Shown: in pieces, positions 35,429 through 46,158 of the stretch
Layout: the number at the start of each line of letters is the position of its first letter
Numbering within the stretch: position 1 is the stretch's first letter
Source of the DNA: Shewanella sp. 1CM18E
GTDB taxonomy: Bacteria > Pseudomonadota > Gammaproteobacteria > Enterobacterales > Shewanellaceae
Direction: 5' to 3'
DNA: 64,000 nucleotides
NCBI RefSeq assembly: GCF_023161665.1
Contig: NZ_JALNTW010000011.1
Coordinates: forward strand, 78,498-142,497
The notes under the pieces: model-generated
Seen by the model: only the letters and a program-made list of their open reading frames with translations
Told to the model about the DNA's origin: nothing
Databases searched by the model: none
Made by a program: the position numbers and the translations under genes

Positions 35429-38026
35429 TTACACTGCTGATTGGAAAATCACTTCATCTGCTTTTGCCGTGTACGATGCAATTTGATCGAAGTTCAGGTA
35501 ACGATAAGTGTCAGCTGCTGTTGCATCTAACTCTTTAGCGTATGTCTGATACTCATCAGGTGATGGTAAACGACCAAGTAGTGCAGCAACTGCAGCTAAC
35601 TCAGCAGAAGCCAAGTAAACGTTAGCACCTGTACCTAGACGGTTAGGGAAGTTACGCGTAGAGGTAGACACTACGGTTGCACCTTCAGCCACACGTGCTT
35701 GGTTACCCATACACAGTGAACAACCAGGGATCTCGATACGCGCACCGACACGACCGAAGATAGCGTAGTAACCTTCTTCAGTTAGCTGATCACGGTCCAT
35801 CTTAGTTGGCGGCGCAATCCATAGGCGTGTTGGTAAGGTTGATGCGAACTTATCTAGCATCTTACCTGTTGCACGGAAGTGACCGATGTTAGTCATACAA
35901 GAACCAACGAATACTTCGTCAATCTTAGTATCAACTACTGATGACAGTAGAATCGCATCATCTGGATCGTTTGGTGCACAAAGAATTGGCTCTTTGATTT
36001 CATTCAAATCGATTTCGATAACTTCAGCATATTCTGCATCGCTATCCGCTTCCATTAGCTCAGGGTTTGCTAACCACTCTTGCATCGCAGTGATACGGCG
36101 CTCAATTGTACGGCGATCGCCATAACCTTCGCTGATCATCCACTTAAGCATAACGATGTTTGAGTTTAGGTATTCGATAATAGGATCTTTACCTAACTTA
36201 ATGGTACAACCTGCAGCGCTTCGCTCTGCCGATGCATCAGAAAGCTCGAATGCTTGCTCAACTTTAAGCTGCTCAAGACCTTCAATTTCAAGTACGCGAC
36301 CAGAGAAAGCGTTGATCTTGCCTTTCTTCTCAACAGTCAACAGACCCATTTCAATCGCTTTGTGCGGAATAGCATGAACTAAATCACGTAGCGTAATACC
36401 TGGCTGCATTTCACCTTTAAAGCGAACTAATACCGACTCAGGCATATCCAGTGGCATCACGCCAGTTGCAGCAGCAAATGCTACTAGACCAGAACCTGCA
36501 GGGAATGAAATACCAATAGGGAAACGCGTATGCGAGTCACCACCTGTACCTACAGTATCAGGCAGTAGCATGCGGTTTAACCACGAGTGAATTACACCGT
36601 CACCAGGACGCAGTGCAACACCGCCGCGGTTCATGATGAAATCAGGAAGTGTGTGGTGAGTATTTACGTCAACAGGCTTTGGATATGCCGCAGTGTGACA
36701 GAAAGACTGCATGGTTAAGTCAGCGCTGAAACCAAGACATGCTAAATCTTTTAGCTCATCACGAGTCATAGGACCTGTAGTATCTTGCGAACCTACAGAG
36801 GTCATCTTAGGCTCACAATATTGGCCAGGGCGAATACCAGTAACACCACATGCTTTACCTACCATCTTCTGTGCAAGGGTATAACCTTTGCCAGTATCAG
36901 CCACATCTTGTGGGCGCACAAATTCAGTTGATGCTTCAAGGTTTAGCGTTTCACGTGCACGGTCAGTTAGACCACGACCAATGATTAATGGAATACGGCC
37001 ACCAGCACGTACTTCGTCCATCAACACATCAGTTTTCAGTGAAAACTCAGAAATAACTTCTTCTGTGCCATGACGCTTAACAATACCCTGGTATGGGTAG
37101 ATATCGATAACATCACCCATTTCCATCTTGCTTACGTCTAGCTCGATTGGCAATGCACCCGCATCTTCCATAGTGTTGAAGAAGATTGGCGCGATTTTGC
37201 CACCTAAACAGAAACCACCTGCACGCTTGTTTGGTACATTCGGGATATCATCGCCCATGAACCATAGCACTGAGTTAGTTGCAGATTTACGTGATGAACC
37301 CGTACCCACAACGTCACCCACATAAACAAGTGGGAAACCTTTGGTTTTTAGCGATTCAATTTCTTTGATTGGACCGATAACACCCGCTTCATCTGGCACG
37401 ATACCTTCACGCGCGTTCTTTAGCATCGCAAGTGCGTGCAATGGAATATCTGGGCGTGACCATGCATCAGGTGCAGGTGATAAATCATCGGTATTAGTCT
37501 CGCCAGAGACTTTAAATACGGTTAGCGAGATTTTTTCAGCAAGCTTTGGACGAGATAGGAACCACTCGGCTTCAGCCCAAGAGTGAACAACTTGCTTAGC
37601 AAAGTCGTTACCCGCTTGCATTTTTTCGACTACGTCATGGTACGCATCGAACATAAGTAGAGTGTGAGATAAGGCTTTTACTGCCAGTGGAGCTTGTGCT
37701 TCGTTATCTAGTTGAGCAATTAACGGCTCAATGTTGTAACCACCTTGCATGGTGCCAAGTAGCTCTACAGCGCGCTCTGACGATAAAATTGAAGATGATG
37801 CTTCGCATTTTGCTACTGCATCTAAAAAGCCTGCTTTAACATATGCGGCTTCATCAACACCTGGTGGGATACGGTTTTCAAGCAGATCAAGAATGAACTC
37901 TTCTTCACCTGCAGGTGGATTCTTTACCAATTCTACTAGCTCTGATACCTGTTGGGCATCTAATGGCTTAGGGACTACGCCCTCTGAAGCACGTTCTGCG
38001 ACGTGTTTACGATATGCTTCTAGCAC
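35429..38026 (-). CDS. acnB: Aconitate hydratase B
   Basis: An 865-residue TCA-cycle enzyme converting citrate to isocitrate with a [4Fe-4S] cluster. Its length equals E. coli AcnB exactly when started at the GTG at 38026, which follows GAGG and gives [20 protein letters not shown]; an upstream ATG would add 17 unmatched residues. Domain order is the HEAT-like N terminus (about 1-160), swivel domain (about 170-390) and catalytic domains. The cluster cysteines are visible in [27 protein letters not shown] and CSLCMGNQ. In other species AcnB also acts as an iron-responsive mRNA-binding protein. A CRP-like site lies upstream. Confidence 0.97.
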   Translation of the reverse strand: MLEAYRKHVAERASEGVVPKPLDAQQVSELVELVKNPPAGEEEFILDLLENRIPPGVDEAAYVKAGFLDAVAKCEASSSILSSERAVELLGTMQGGYNIEPLIAQLDNEAQAPLAVKALSHTLLMFDAYHDVVEKMQAGNDFAKQVVHSWAEAEWFLSRPKLAEKISLTVFKVSGETNTDDLSPAPDAWSRPDIPLHALAMLKNAREGIVPDEAGVIGPIKEIESLKTKGFPLVYVGDVVGTGSSRKSATNSVLWFMGDDIPNVPNKRAGGFCLGGKIAPIFFNTMEDAGALPIELDVSKMEMGDVIDIYPYQGIVKRHGTEEVISEFSLKTDVLMDEVRAGGRIPLIIGRGLTDRARETLNLEASTEFVRPQDVADTGKGYTLAQKMVGKACGVTGIRPGQYCEPKMTSVGSQDTTGPMTRDELKDLACLGFSADLTMQSFCHTAAYPKPVDVNTHHTLPDFIMNRGGVALRPGDGVIHSWLNRMLLPDTVGTGGDSHTRFPIGISFPAGSGLVAFAAATGVMPLDMPESVLVRFKGEMQPGITLRDLVHAIPHKAIEMGLLTVEKKGKINAFSGRVLEIEGLEQLKVEQAFELSDASAERSAAGCTIKLGKDPIIEYLNSNIVMLKWMISEGYGDRRTIERRITAMQEWLANPELMEADSDAEYAEVIEIDLNEIKEPILCAPNDPDDAILLSSVVDTKIDEVFVGSCMTNIGHFRATGKMLDKFASTLPTRLWIAPPTKMDRDQLTEEGYYAIFGRVGARIEIPGCSLCMGNQARVAEGATVVSTSTRNFPNRLGTGANVYLASAELAAVAALLGRLPSPDEYQTYAKELDATAADTYRYLNFDQIASYTAKADEVIFQSAV

Positions 38027-38145
38027 GGCAACATTCCTCTTATTTTGGCGTTCTAACAGCCAAACTGCAGATCTCAAACAGACGCTAGCAGTTCGACAGA
38101 CTCGATCCTTAATTCGAGCGCCATTATACTACAGCTTTGCAAAAG

Positions 38146-38161
38146 TATGAATTAGATCACA
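38146..38161. promoter_or_regulatory. CRP-like site upstream of acnB
   Basis: TATGA-ATTAGA-TCACA has one perfect half and four of five bases in the other, about 120 bp upstream of the acnB start. The rest of the 38027-38428 gap is A/T-rich with no gene. Confidence 0.5.
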
Positions 38162-38428
38162 CTCACACCGAAGCAGAACGACACCCAGTCGACATCTCGA
38201 GCTATACAGTAAAACTATTTGTTTAAAAAGAAAACTAGACCATAGTGTGAAACATTGATCTAAATTATATAAATCATACATTTAAATCACTCCATACCTA
38301 CTTATTCAATCTATTTAAAAGCATAAAACCACTCGCTTTTTAAGGATTAATTTGTATGATTATTATCAAAAATGGCAATTTAAACGGCTAATATTCACCA
38401 AAGTTATAATGAACATAATTGGATACTT

Positions 38429-39097
38429 ATGAGTAAACCTAAGCTAAAAGCGGTTATTTTCGATATGGACGGGGTGCTAATTGACTCAGAACCAACCTGG
38501 CAAATAGCCATTTTTAAAGTTATGAGCGACCTTGGTTTAAACGTGACAATGCAAGATATGACGCTAACAACCGGACTGCGTATCGACCAAGTTGTTGAGT
38601 TTTGGTATCAGCGCTGCCCATGGGCTAATTACAATAATCAGCAAACCGCACAAGCCATTGTAGATCAGGTTGTCAGCCATATTTTAGCCGATGGTCAACC
38701 GATGCAAGGTGTAAATGAGGCGCTTAAAGCTTGTAAAGCGCTAGAGCTAAAAGTTGGCTTAGCCACATCGTCTTCAAGCGAGATTATTAATGCCGTTTTA
38801 AACAGATTACAAATAGAAAGCTATTTTCAAGCCATTGAATCTGCAGAAAACCTGCAATACGGTAAACCTCATCCTGAGGTCTATTTAAATTGTGCTGCTG
38901 CACTGAATATTGATCCAATCAATTGTTTAGCCATTGAAGATTCATTTAATGGATTAGTCGCCGCCCGCGCGGCAAACATGCAAACAGTGGCGATACCAGA
39001 GCCTCAACATGCCCATCTGACTAAATGGGCTATCGCCCACCAGCAACTTGATAGCCTGCTAGATCTCGCAGCTTACATAGCAAAGTCACCAAGGTAA
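38429..39097 (+). CDS. hxpB: HAD-family sugar phosphatase, HxpB/YniC-like
   Basis: A 222-residue HAD hydrolase that removes phosphate from hexitol and deoxyhexose phosphates in E. coli (HxpB, formerly YniC). HAD motif I is FDMDGVLIDSEP (residues 11-22), motif II is ATSSSS, motif III includes K in YGKPHPEVY, and motif IV is AIEDSFNG. The cap domain lies between (about 25-90). Similarity to YniC extends over the whole length, including TTGLRIDQVVEFWY. It is divergent from acnB across a 402 bp gap. Confidence 0.9.
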   Translation: MSKPKLKAVIFDMDGVLIDSEPTWQIAIFKVMSDLGLNVTMQDMTLTTGLRIDQVVEFWYQRCPWANYNNQQTAQAIVDQVVSHILADGQPMQGVNEALKACKALELKVGLATSSSSEIINAVLNRLQIESYFQAIESAENLQYGKPHPEVYLNCAAALNIDPINCLAIEDSFNGLVAARAANMQTVAIPEPQHAHLTKWAIAHQQLDSLLDLAAYIAKSPR

Positions 39098-39138
39098 TCA
39101 GCAGCAACAAAGCGCCTGTATAGCTAGAGCCTCTAACC

Positions 39139-39165
39139 AAAAAGCCCATCTGATGATGGGCTTTT
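39139..39165 (+). terminator. Rho-independent terminator after hxpB
   Basis: AAAAGCCCATC and GATGGGCTTTT arms with a short loop, between convergent genes. Confidence 0.88.
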
Positions 39166-39255
39166 GATTTGTGACTATTGATTAAAGACGACATATTTAG
39201 CGCGATAGCTTCTACCTATAACTTGGACCTACAAATTAGCGCTATAACATGGCAG

Positions 39256-41469
39256 CTACCAGTTCTTACCAATAAACAGGAATACGGTTTTCTCGCCGTC
39301 ATCTGATGCGCCAAAACCAAAGGCCGCTGGGCCAACGCTAGTATCTATACCTAAATACAAACTACCAGCGTAAATTAAGTCATCAAGTGACACATTATCT
39401 TTTTGGTTCCAGACATTACCCGCCTCAATACTGGTACCAAGATATAACGGATACTCAGTCATACCCAATACATCACGGCCCAAGTCATATTGGTAGACAA
39501 AGGCGCCAAAAACCTTATGCGATCCATAAAGTGCATTCTTGTGATAACCAGACAAATTTAAAAAGCCACCAAGCTCTGATACGTTAACGGTAAACGCGCC
39601 GTCTTTATCAACTGTGGCCAATGATGCAATACCCACAAACGCGTGGTTGCCCACACCAACGGCACCGCGCCAATCGGCTTCATATTGCATTGAGAAATCT
39701 GAAGACTCAGCTAAACCATTTAAGTCATAGCCCTCTTTACGCATATACATATTAAATGTGAAGCGGTTACCAGAGGTGGGGAAGTTAATACTGTTTAAGT
39801 CATCATAGGCAAACTTAAAATAACCACCGTAACCGTCGTATGGCACTCTGCCAAACGTCCATAAATCATTTTCAAGATCGCCTTTTTCGCCTAGCAAGCC
39901 AATCTCAACCATACCATTTTGAGTATAGTTAATACCTATCCCAAGCTCTGCACGGTAAGCGGTTTGCTTGAGCTCTAAGACGCGATTGTTATTTTCAAAA
40001 AATCCCCAGTCTTTCAGCTCATATTCAACTCGTGCGCGACTAAAGTAAGTTTGCTCTTTTACCAATGGCTGATAAAACTCTGAAGCAATTAACTTATCAA
40101 ATCCGAGCGAGAGCTCATTGCGCCACTCGCCGCCGTTTTCGGTAAGTTCGGTCATGGTGTAAGCCATATCCAAGGAAATCACCGAATCTAAGCTAAAGTC
40201 ATCTTCCCAGCTAAAGCCTAGTTGGAAATAGTTTGGCCCCCAAGACTTAGCTTTGGTGCGAACCGTTAACACCCTTCCTTCTTCTGTGTCAGTAAATTCA
40301 GCATCGACACGCTCAAATTTATCTAACGCGTAAATTCTATCTAGGCCTGCCTCTAGAGATTCAACCGTTACGTGCTCGCCCACGTTAAGATCTAAGTTAT
40401 CAGCTAATAACTTCTCGCTGACTTTAGAGTCATTATCGTAAATCACCTTAATCAGTGGTCTGTCGATATCATCCAGCCATTGCTGACTTTTGCTTTTTTT
40501 ACTGACGACATACTGCTGATAGTCTTTGTTATCGACACTGTATTGCTCTAACTTATCAGCCTGTTCGCGGGCCGCAATCTCCCCTAACGGCAAAGCGATT
40601 GGCATAATGCTAAAGTCAGTGGTGCTTAGCTCACCAATATTAGGCCTAATTAGAATGTCATGATCAGTTAGCAGTGCCTTTTGTCTGTCAGAGCTGGCAT
40701 TGGTAAGTATTGTGGACAATTGATTAAGCACAGCGACGGTACTATTAATCTCTTGCTGCTTCATTAAAGGCGAGCCAATATCCACAGCGATAACTATGTC
40801 AGCTCCCATAGCCTTCACCACATCCACAGGCATATTGTTAGCGATACCGCCATCAACCAATAAATTGCCATCTATAATTGCTGGCTGCAATGCGCCAGGG
40901 ACAGAAGCTGATGCCTGCATGGCAGCAACAATACTGCCAGAATCTAGCACTACGGGTTCACTGGTGGCTAAGTTGGTCGCCACTGCGCGATAAGGAATAG
41001 ATAAGTCATCAAAGTCACCAAACTGATGCACAAGATCGGTTGAGCTACGCAGTAACTGCGACATAGATTGACCCCGTAACAAACCAGCCGGAGTTTTTAC
41101 CTCTTCATCGCTATAACCGATATTGATAGGAATATTAAACTGATCGCGGGTTTCTTTATCACGATAGCTAAGTGACTCTCTTGGGATAGTATCTGAATAC
41201 CCTTTGTCCCACTTGGTATTCATCATAATCGCTTCAATTTCTGCCGCGCTGTATCCTAGCGCATACATACCACCAACATAGGCACCAATACTGGTACCCG
41301 CAATATAATCAATGGGGATCTGCTTTTCTTCGAGGACTTTAAGTACACCAATATGGGCCGCGCCTTTTGCGCCACCACCACTTAATACTAATCCTATTTT
41401 TGGACGTTCCTGCGCAAGAGCAATTGGACTTGCTATTGCTAAACAAAGAATAATAATTCTATGTATCAT
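39256..41469 (-). CDS. Patatin-like phospholipase fused to a POTRA and beta-barrel (PlpD-like, type Vd)
   Basis: A 737-residue outer-membrane protein with a signal peptide (residues 1-20, ending ALA). The patatin domain (about 22-300) has the oxyanion motif GLVLSGGGAKGAAHIG, the catalytic serine GTSIGAYVGG and the dyad aspartate DGGIANNMPVDV. A POTRA-like segment follows (about 330-410), then a beta-barrel of BamA type (about 420-737) ending in a strand with terminal Trp. This is the plan of PlpD of Pseudomonas, whose phospholipase reaches the cell surface. A role in lipid attack is likely, but the substrate is unknown. Single gene with its own upstream region. Confidence 0.9.
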   Translation of the reverse strand: MIHRIIILCLAIASPIALAQERPKIGLVLSGGGAKGAAHIGVLKVLEEKQIPIDYIAGTSIGAYVGGMYALGYSAAEIEAIMMNTKWDKGYSDTIPRESLSYRDKETRDQFNIPINIGYSDEEVKTPAGLLRGQSMSQLLRSSTDLVHQFGDFDDLSIPYRAVATNLATSEPVVLDSGSIVAAMQASASVPGALQPAIIDGNLLVDGGIANNMPVDVVKAMGADIVIAVDIGSPLMKQQEINSTVAVLNQLSTILTNASSDRQKALLTDHDILIRPNIGELSTTDFSIMPIALPLGEIAAREQADKLEQYSVDNKDYQQYVVSKKSKSQQWLDDIDRPLIKVIYDNDSKVSEKLLADNLDLNVGEHVTVESLEAGLDRIYALDKFERVDAEFTDTEEGRVLTVRTKAKSWGPNYFQLGFSWEDDFSLDSVISLDMAYTMTELTENGGEWRNELSLGFDKLIASEFYQPLVKEQTYFSRARVEYELKDWGFFENNNRVLELKQTAYRAELGIGINYTQNGMVEIGLLGEKGDLENDLWTFGRVPYDGYGGYFKFAYDDLNSINFPTSGNRFTFNMYMRKEGYDLNGLAESSDFSMQYEADWRGAVGVGNHAFVGIASLATVDKDGAFTVNVSELGGFLNLSGYHKNALYGSHKVFGAFVYQYDLGRDVLGMTEYPLYLGTSIEAGNVWNQKDNVSLDDLIYAGSLYLGIDTSVGPAAFGFGASDDGEKTVFLFIGKNW

Positions 41470-41551
41470 AATGTCTTTTTCGACTCTTTAAGTTATGTCT
41501 TAACGTATTTGATTTACACTCGAGCTGCAAGGTGTTGTGCCGCTATTAACC

Positions 41552-44500
41552 CTACCCTTCAGCTATCAGCGGTTGCTTTAATCCCATAAATACTTCTATA
41601 TCTTTCACTGACATTGGCTTAGCAAAGTAATAGCCCTGAATAACATAACAACCACGACTAAATACCTGCTCAAGCTGCTCATGAGTTTCGACACCTTCAG
41701 CAACTACGTCTAACTTTAGGTTTCTTGCTAACTCTATAATACTGCTGGCAATGGCTTGATCCGCCTTATTTGAAGCGATATCAATCAGGAATGAGCGATC
41801 AATTTTTAAGGTATTTACTTCAAAGTGACGTAAGTATGCCAGTGATGAGTAACCAGTACCAAAGTCGTCAATAGCTACATCAATGTTGATCTTTTTTAGC
41901 GCCTTAAGGTGCTGCTTAGCAACCTTTAGCTCTTTCATTAATACGCCTTCGGTGATTTCAAGCGACAAATTAGCATTTGGCATTTGCGTCTCCACTAACA
42001 CTTGCTGTACACCTTTGATAAAGTCTGGCTGCCTAAAGTGCAGCGCCGACACATTGACCGACACTTTTATCTGTTCATCTAATTGTCGACTCCAAGGCGC
42101 TGCAATTCGACACGCTTCGCGCATCACCCAACGATCTATTTCAACAATAAGCCCACAGGCTTCAGCCACTTTGATGAAAATATCGGTACGAACATAGCCC
42201 TCAGTCGGGTGATTCCAACGTAGCAAGGCCTCAACTCCAACCAACTTATCACTATTTAAAATATCGATTTGCGGTTGGAAGTGCAGCTCAAACTCATTGC
42301 GCTCAATGGCTTTACGTAAGTCAGCCTCAAGCCTTAGGTGGTATAGCGCCTCAGCATTACGCTCTTGCGAATAGTACTTAAAGATCCCTTTGCCTTCCTC
42401 TTTGGCATGATACATGGCCAAATCAGCATTCTTAATAAGTGCTTCGGGCTGCTTAGCATCTTCAGGCCATAAGCTGACCCCAATACTGGTTGAAATAAAG
42501 AACTCACGACCATATAACTCAAACGGCTTTTGAATGCATTCAAGCAACTGTTCACAAAGGTAGTTTATTTCATCAATATTAGGATTTTCACGCAGTAATA
42601 TTACAAACTCATCGCCACCGAAGCGGCACAACACATGTTGTTCAGCGATAAGCGCTTGTAGGCGGCTTGATGCCTCAACTAATAACGCATCCCCCATACT
42701 GTGACCATAAGAGTCATTTACATGCTTAAATCTATCTAAGTCTAAAAACAATAAGGCTAAGTTACCGCCCTCCTTTTCAGCTTGATACACCGACTGAGAT
42801 AACTTACTCGAGAACAATGTCCTATTCGGCAGTGCAGTTAACACATCGTAGTTTGCTAAGCGGCGTAATTCTGACTCAGCGCGTTTACGCTCGGTGATAT
42901 CAGAAAACACCACCACGTAATGTGTTGCATCGCCATTACCGTCTAGAATGGCCGAAACGTTGAGCCACACTGCACGCTTATGATTTTCCAAATTCGCAAC
43001 ATGGCACTCGCCAGCCCAATTTAGCCGTTGAGTTAAAATATCAGCGAGTCGCTTATCTAATTTTTCACCTTGTAGTACGTCATTAAATGGCAGACCAATC
43101 AAGCGTTGAGCATCAAGACCTATCATGTCTTGCGCCGCCTTATTGGTCACTTCTATAACTTCATCACGGTCGAAAATCAGCAATGCTTCAGAGGTATTTT
43201 CAAATGCTTGTGCCAGCAGATAGATATCGTTTTTCAGCTTACGCTGCTCGGTAATATCACTGTAAATCCCCGCTACCCGCTCAATCGTGCCAGTAAGTGG
43301 ATTACGCTTAACCGGTCGTCCCATGACCCGCAACCAACCCCAGCTTTTATGTTTGGTCCAATAACGGTATTCCACTTCAAAGCGATCGGTTCGCTCATGT
43401 AACATATCTTGCCACGCTGCTAGGGTTTCACTGGCATCATCTCTATGGATGGCAAATTCTTCAAGGCGCAAATAGATTTGTGGTTTATCAGCACTTAATA
43501 AGCCTTCGGTATTTTCAACCCTGAATAGCTCGGTTTCTAGCTGCCACTCCCAGAGTTCAGAGTTACTACCTTTTAGTGCTTGTTTGAGACGGTCTTCACT
43601 ATCTGTCAGGGCCGAGTTAATCCGTCTAAACGCTCTAACTTGTTGCTGACGAATGAAAATAATGCCTAAGCCAGCTAACATAAAACACAGGATCAGCAAG
43701 CCAGTAAACCAAGAGGTTTGCCACCAGTACTTTTCTACGTAGAAGTTAAATGAGAAAGGTTGCTCTGACCAAACCTCATTATCAAGACTAATGATATCGA
43801 TAACGTAAGAGCCAGCCTCTAACCCAGAGATATTAAGCTGAGACTTACCCTCGAGATAAAGGTAATTGCTGTCGCTATTATCAGACTCTCGGCGCAAACG
43901 ATACTTAAGCTGTAATGGTTTATCGTCGAGGTAATTCTTACGTGCAAATTCAAAGCTAATAAGCTGCGCGCCGGGCAATATGTGGTGGCCGGTTTGTGGT
44001 AACAAACTTAGCTCGGTGCGCGACTCAAAATAGACTTCCATCGATTCAAGCATAACCACGTCATTAGGCGAGCGGTTTTGCAGTAAATCAACATCGACTA
44101 ACATAGCTCCATCTGGTGTACCAAGGTAAAGGCCACGCTCTGAGACAAAATAAGCCCCTTCATTAAGCTCATCACTAATCAAGCCATCTTGTGGTGAAAT
44201 AACGATGACTTCACCGCTGTTTAAATCTTTACGGATCAGTGAGCGCGGACACCCAACTAAGCGATAATGATCGATATTCTCAATAAAAAAGATACCACTG
44301 CAACTAATATCCCATCTGTCAGTAATGCTTTCAGTGGCGCCATTTCGCACATTAAAACCCAACACACCATGAGCTTCGAGACCAAGCCAAAGCTCACCAG
44401 GGTCTACTTCACTAATAAAGCGCACTGTAGACTCACCAGCTTCGGTGACGATTGCATCCATTTTAGGGTGGAAAGTTAGCTGTGAGTCTAAGTAGCCAAA

Positions 44501-46015
44501 AATCCGATTCCCCCCCACCCATAATCGGCCATAGCTATCACGAGTTATTGCCATAATCACCAAAGCGGGAGAACTATTCATGGAGCTAACAAGTTTTACC
44601 CGCTCAGGCTCCAATAACCCCTGCTGCCAATAAAACAGACCTCGGCTAGTTGCAAACCAAATCCGCCCTTTGATAACGCTGTCAAAATAAGTGGTATAAA
44701 CCACACTACTTTGCAAAGATTCTTTACCGCCCGACCAACTTGCAAAGCTTTCGCTGTGAAAAGTCGCTTTATTTACCACTGAGAGACCGTTGGTACTAGA
44801 CAGCAATAAATGCTCTTCATCTAAAGGATCTATCTTATAAATACTGTCACTTTGGCGTATGCCATATGGGTTGATTTGATAGGACTTTTGAGTTCGTTTG
44901 TCGATTAAAATTAGGCCATTATCTGTGCCTAACCAAAGATGATTACCTTCAGCAAAAATCGACCACACTAACTCATCTTGTATTTTATAAGGCGCAGCCC
45001 CGGTAAATTTATCCAGGAGAAAATCAGGCTCTATCGCCAAAATAGCCACACCATCACCGGAGCCGCCCACCCAAACTAAGCCGGTTTCATCAACTGCAAT
45101 ATCAAAGGTATAGTCTATATTGGACTTTTGCTTAAGTGCATCACCGTAAAAGGTGCCGGTCTGCTCTCCCGGTAACCAACGCAGTAAACCTGTGTGAGTT
45201 GAAAGCCAAAGGTACCCCTGCTTGTCTTCGGCAATGTTGCTAACATAATGTTCAAGCTGCTCGACTTTACCAATCGACAGGCTTTGCAAGTCAATTTCAA
45301 ACAGACCTTTAGTGCTACTTATCCAAGCTCGGCCAGCCGAATCTTTAAAGCTATAGTTAATATCGCCCCAGGTATCATCCCAATCTAAAACCTGCTGCCG
45401 AACTCCATAGCTATCACGCACTTCTAGCTGCCGATCGCGGCCAATAAGCAAGCTATCATCACTAAGCGCAAACATGATCCTTGAGGGCTGATCGGGATGA
45501 CTTGGCAGGAAGCTGATTCGGTTCAGCGTCATTGCTTGGTAATTAAAACGCAGTAACTCACCTTCATAGGTAAGCAACAAGCGGTCGCCATTGGCGTCTT
45601 CAATCTGAGACGCTATGCCTCCACCGCGATATTCAGGAAATAACTCAGGAGTGCCAAACTCAAGGAAGTGATTGGTCTTTATATCGTACAAATAAACGTT
45701 ATAAATGCCACTAACAAGCAGGTGCCGTTCACTAATCGGTTCGGCCAAATATAAGATGCTGTCGCTTAACTGAGATTGTAAGCCGCTTTTATCGATACGT
45801 CGTACTTTGTTACTACTTGCGCGATACAGACCTTCGTCAGTTGCCAGCCAAGTAAAGCCGTGTTGATCAAAACTGATATCCCAAACTGTACCGTTTGTCA
45901 GCCCATCACTTGCAGTAAACACCCGCTGAACAACGCCGCTAGCCAATGCGGGGGCAGCGCCGGAAATAAGAAATAAGAGTAAGCTAAACCAAATTTTTTT
46001 AATTATTATTTTCAT
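41552..46015 (-). CDS. Giant beta-propeller, PAS, GGDEF and EAL sensor
   Basis: A protein of 1487 residues built as a hybrid sensor. A signal/anchor sequence (MKIIIKKIWFSLLLFL) precedes two-component-regulator propeller repeats (about 25-600; repeated WLATDEGLYR, WISSTKGLFEI and WLSTHTGLLRW blocks) and a Y_Y_Y domain ending near residue 770. A membrane helix (about 775-795), PAS/PAC domains (about 810-1040), GGDEF (CRFGGDEFVIL) and EAL (GVEALLRW, DDFGTGYSSL, KIDRSFL, QGYYF) follow. Both catalytic domains look intact, and the RxxD inhibitory site is absent. A GTG at 46027 is possible, but the ATG at 46015 starts the signal sequence better. The input is probably a periplasmic ligand such as a polysaccharide. 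Confidence 0.9.
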   Translation of the reverse strand: MKIIIKKIWFSLLLFLISGAAPALASGVVQRVFTASDGLTNGTVWDISFDQHGFTWLATDEGLYRASSNKVRRIDKSGLQSQLSDSILYLAEPISERHLLVSGIYNVYLYDIKTNHFLEFGTPELFPEYRGGGIASQIEDANGDRLLLTYEGELLRFNYQAMTLNRISFLPSHPDQPSRIMFALSDDSLLIGRDRQLEVRDSYGVRQQVLDWDDTWGDINYSFKDSAGRAWISSTKGLFEIDLQSLSIGKVEQLEHYVSNIAEDKQGYLWLSTHTGLLRWLPGEQTGTFYGDALKQKSNIDYTFDIAVDETGLVWVGGSGDGVAILAIEPDFLLDKFTGAAPYKIQDELVWSIFAEGNHLWLGTDNGLILIDKRTQKSYQINPYGIRQSDSIYKIDPLDEEHLLLSSTNGLSVVNKATFHSESFASWSGGKESLQSSVVYTTYFDSVIKGRIWFATSRGLFYWQQGLLEPERVKLVSSMNSSPALVIMAITRDSYGRLWVGGNRIFGYLDSQLTFHPKMDAIVTEAGESTVRFISEVDPGELWLGLEAHGVLGFNVRNGATESITDRWDISCSGIFFIENIDHYRLVGCPRSLIRKDLNSGEVIVISPQDGLISDELNEGAYFVSERGLYLGTPDGAMLVDVDLLQNRSPNDVVMLESMEVYFESRTELSLLPQTGHHILPGAQLISFEFARKNYLDDKPLQLKYRLRRESDNSDSNYLYLEGKSQLNISGLEAGSYVIDIISLDNEVWSEQPFSFNFYVEKYWWQTSWFTGLLILCFMLAGLGIIFIRQQQVRAFRRINSALTDSEDRLKQALKGSNSELWEWQLETELFRVENTEGLLSADKPQIYLRLEEFAIHRDDASETLAAWQDMLHERTDRFEVEYRYWTKHKSWGWLRVMGRPVKRNPLTGTIERVAGIYSDITEQRKLKNDIYLLAQAFENTSEALLIFDRDEVIEVTNKAAQDMIGLDAQRLIGLPFNDVLQGEKLDKRLADILTQRLNWAGECHVANLENHKRAVWLNVSAILDGNGDATHYVVVFSDITERKRAESELRRLANYDVLTALPNRTLFSSKLSQSVYQAEKEGGNLALLFLDLDRFKHVNDSYGHSMGDALLVEASSRLQALIAEQHVLCRFGGDEFVILLRENPNIDEINYLCEQLLECIQKPFELYGREFFISTSIGVSLWPEDAKQPEALIKNADLAMYHAKEEGKGIFKYYSQERNAEALYHLRLEADLRKAIERNEFELHFQPQIDILNSDKLVGVEALLRWNHPTEGYVRTDIFIKVAEACGLIVEIDRWVMREACRIAAPWSRQLDEQIKVSVNVSALHFRQPDFIKGVQQVLVETQMPNANLSLEITEGVLMKELKVAKQHLKALKKINIDVAIDDFGTGYSSLAYLRHFEVNTLKIDRSFLIDIASNKADQAIASSIIELARNLKLDVVAEGVETHEQLEQVFSRGCYVIQGYYFAKPMSVKDIEVFMGLKQPLIAEG

Positions 46016-46113
46016 CTGCTTTACCACGTTCAGATTAACCTGAATGTATCATTTAGGTAACAGATATTCACCCTTTGATTGCTTAAAAAGCATTCTAAAA
46101 AATAATGAGATAT

Positions 46114-46138
46114 AAAAAAAGCGCCCCTAAGAGCGCCT
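46114..46138 (-). terminator. Rho-independent terminator of lpdA
   Basis: On the minus strand a six-pair stem GCGCTC/GGGCGC with a four-base loop is followed by seven T, 21 bases past the lpdA stop. Confidence 0.8.
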
Positions 46139-46158
46139 TTTAAAATATTAGCAAATGC

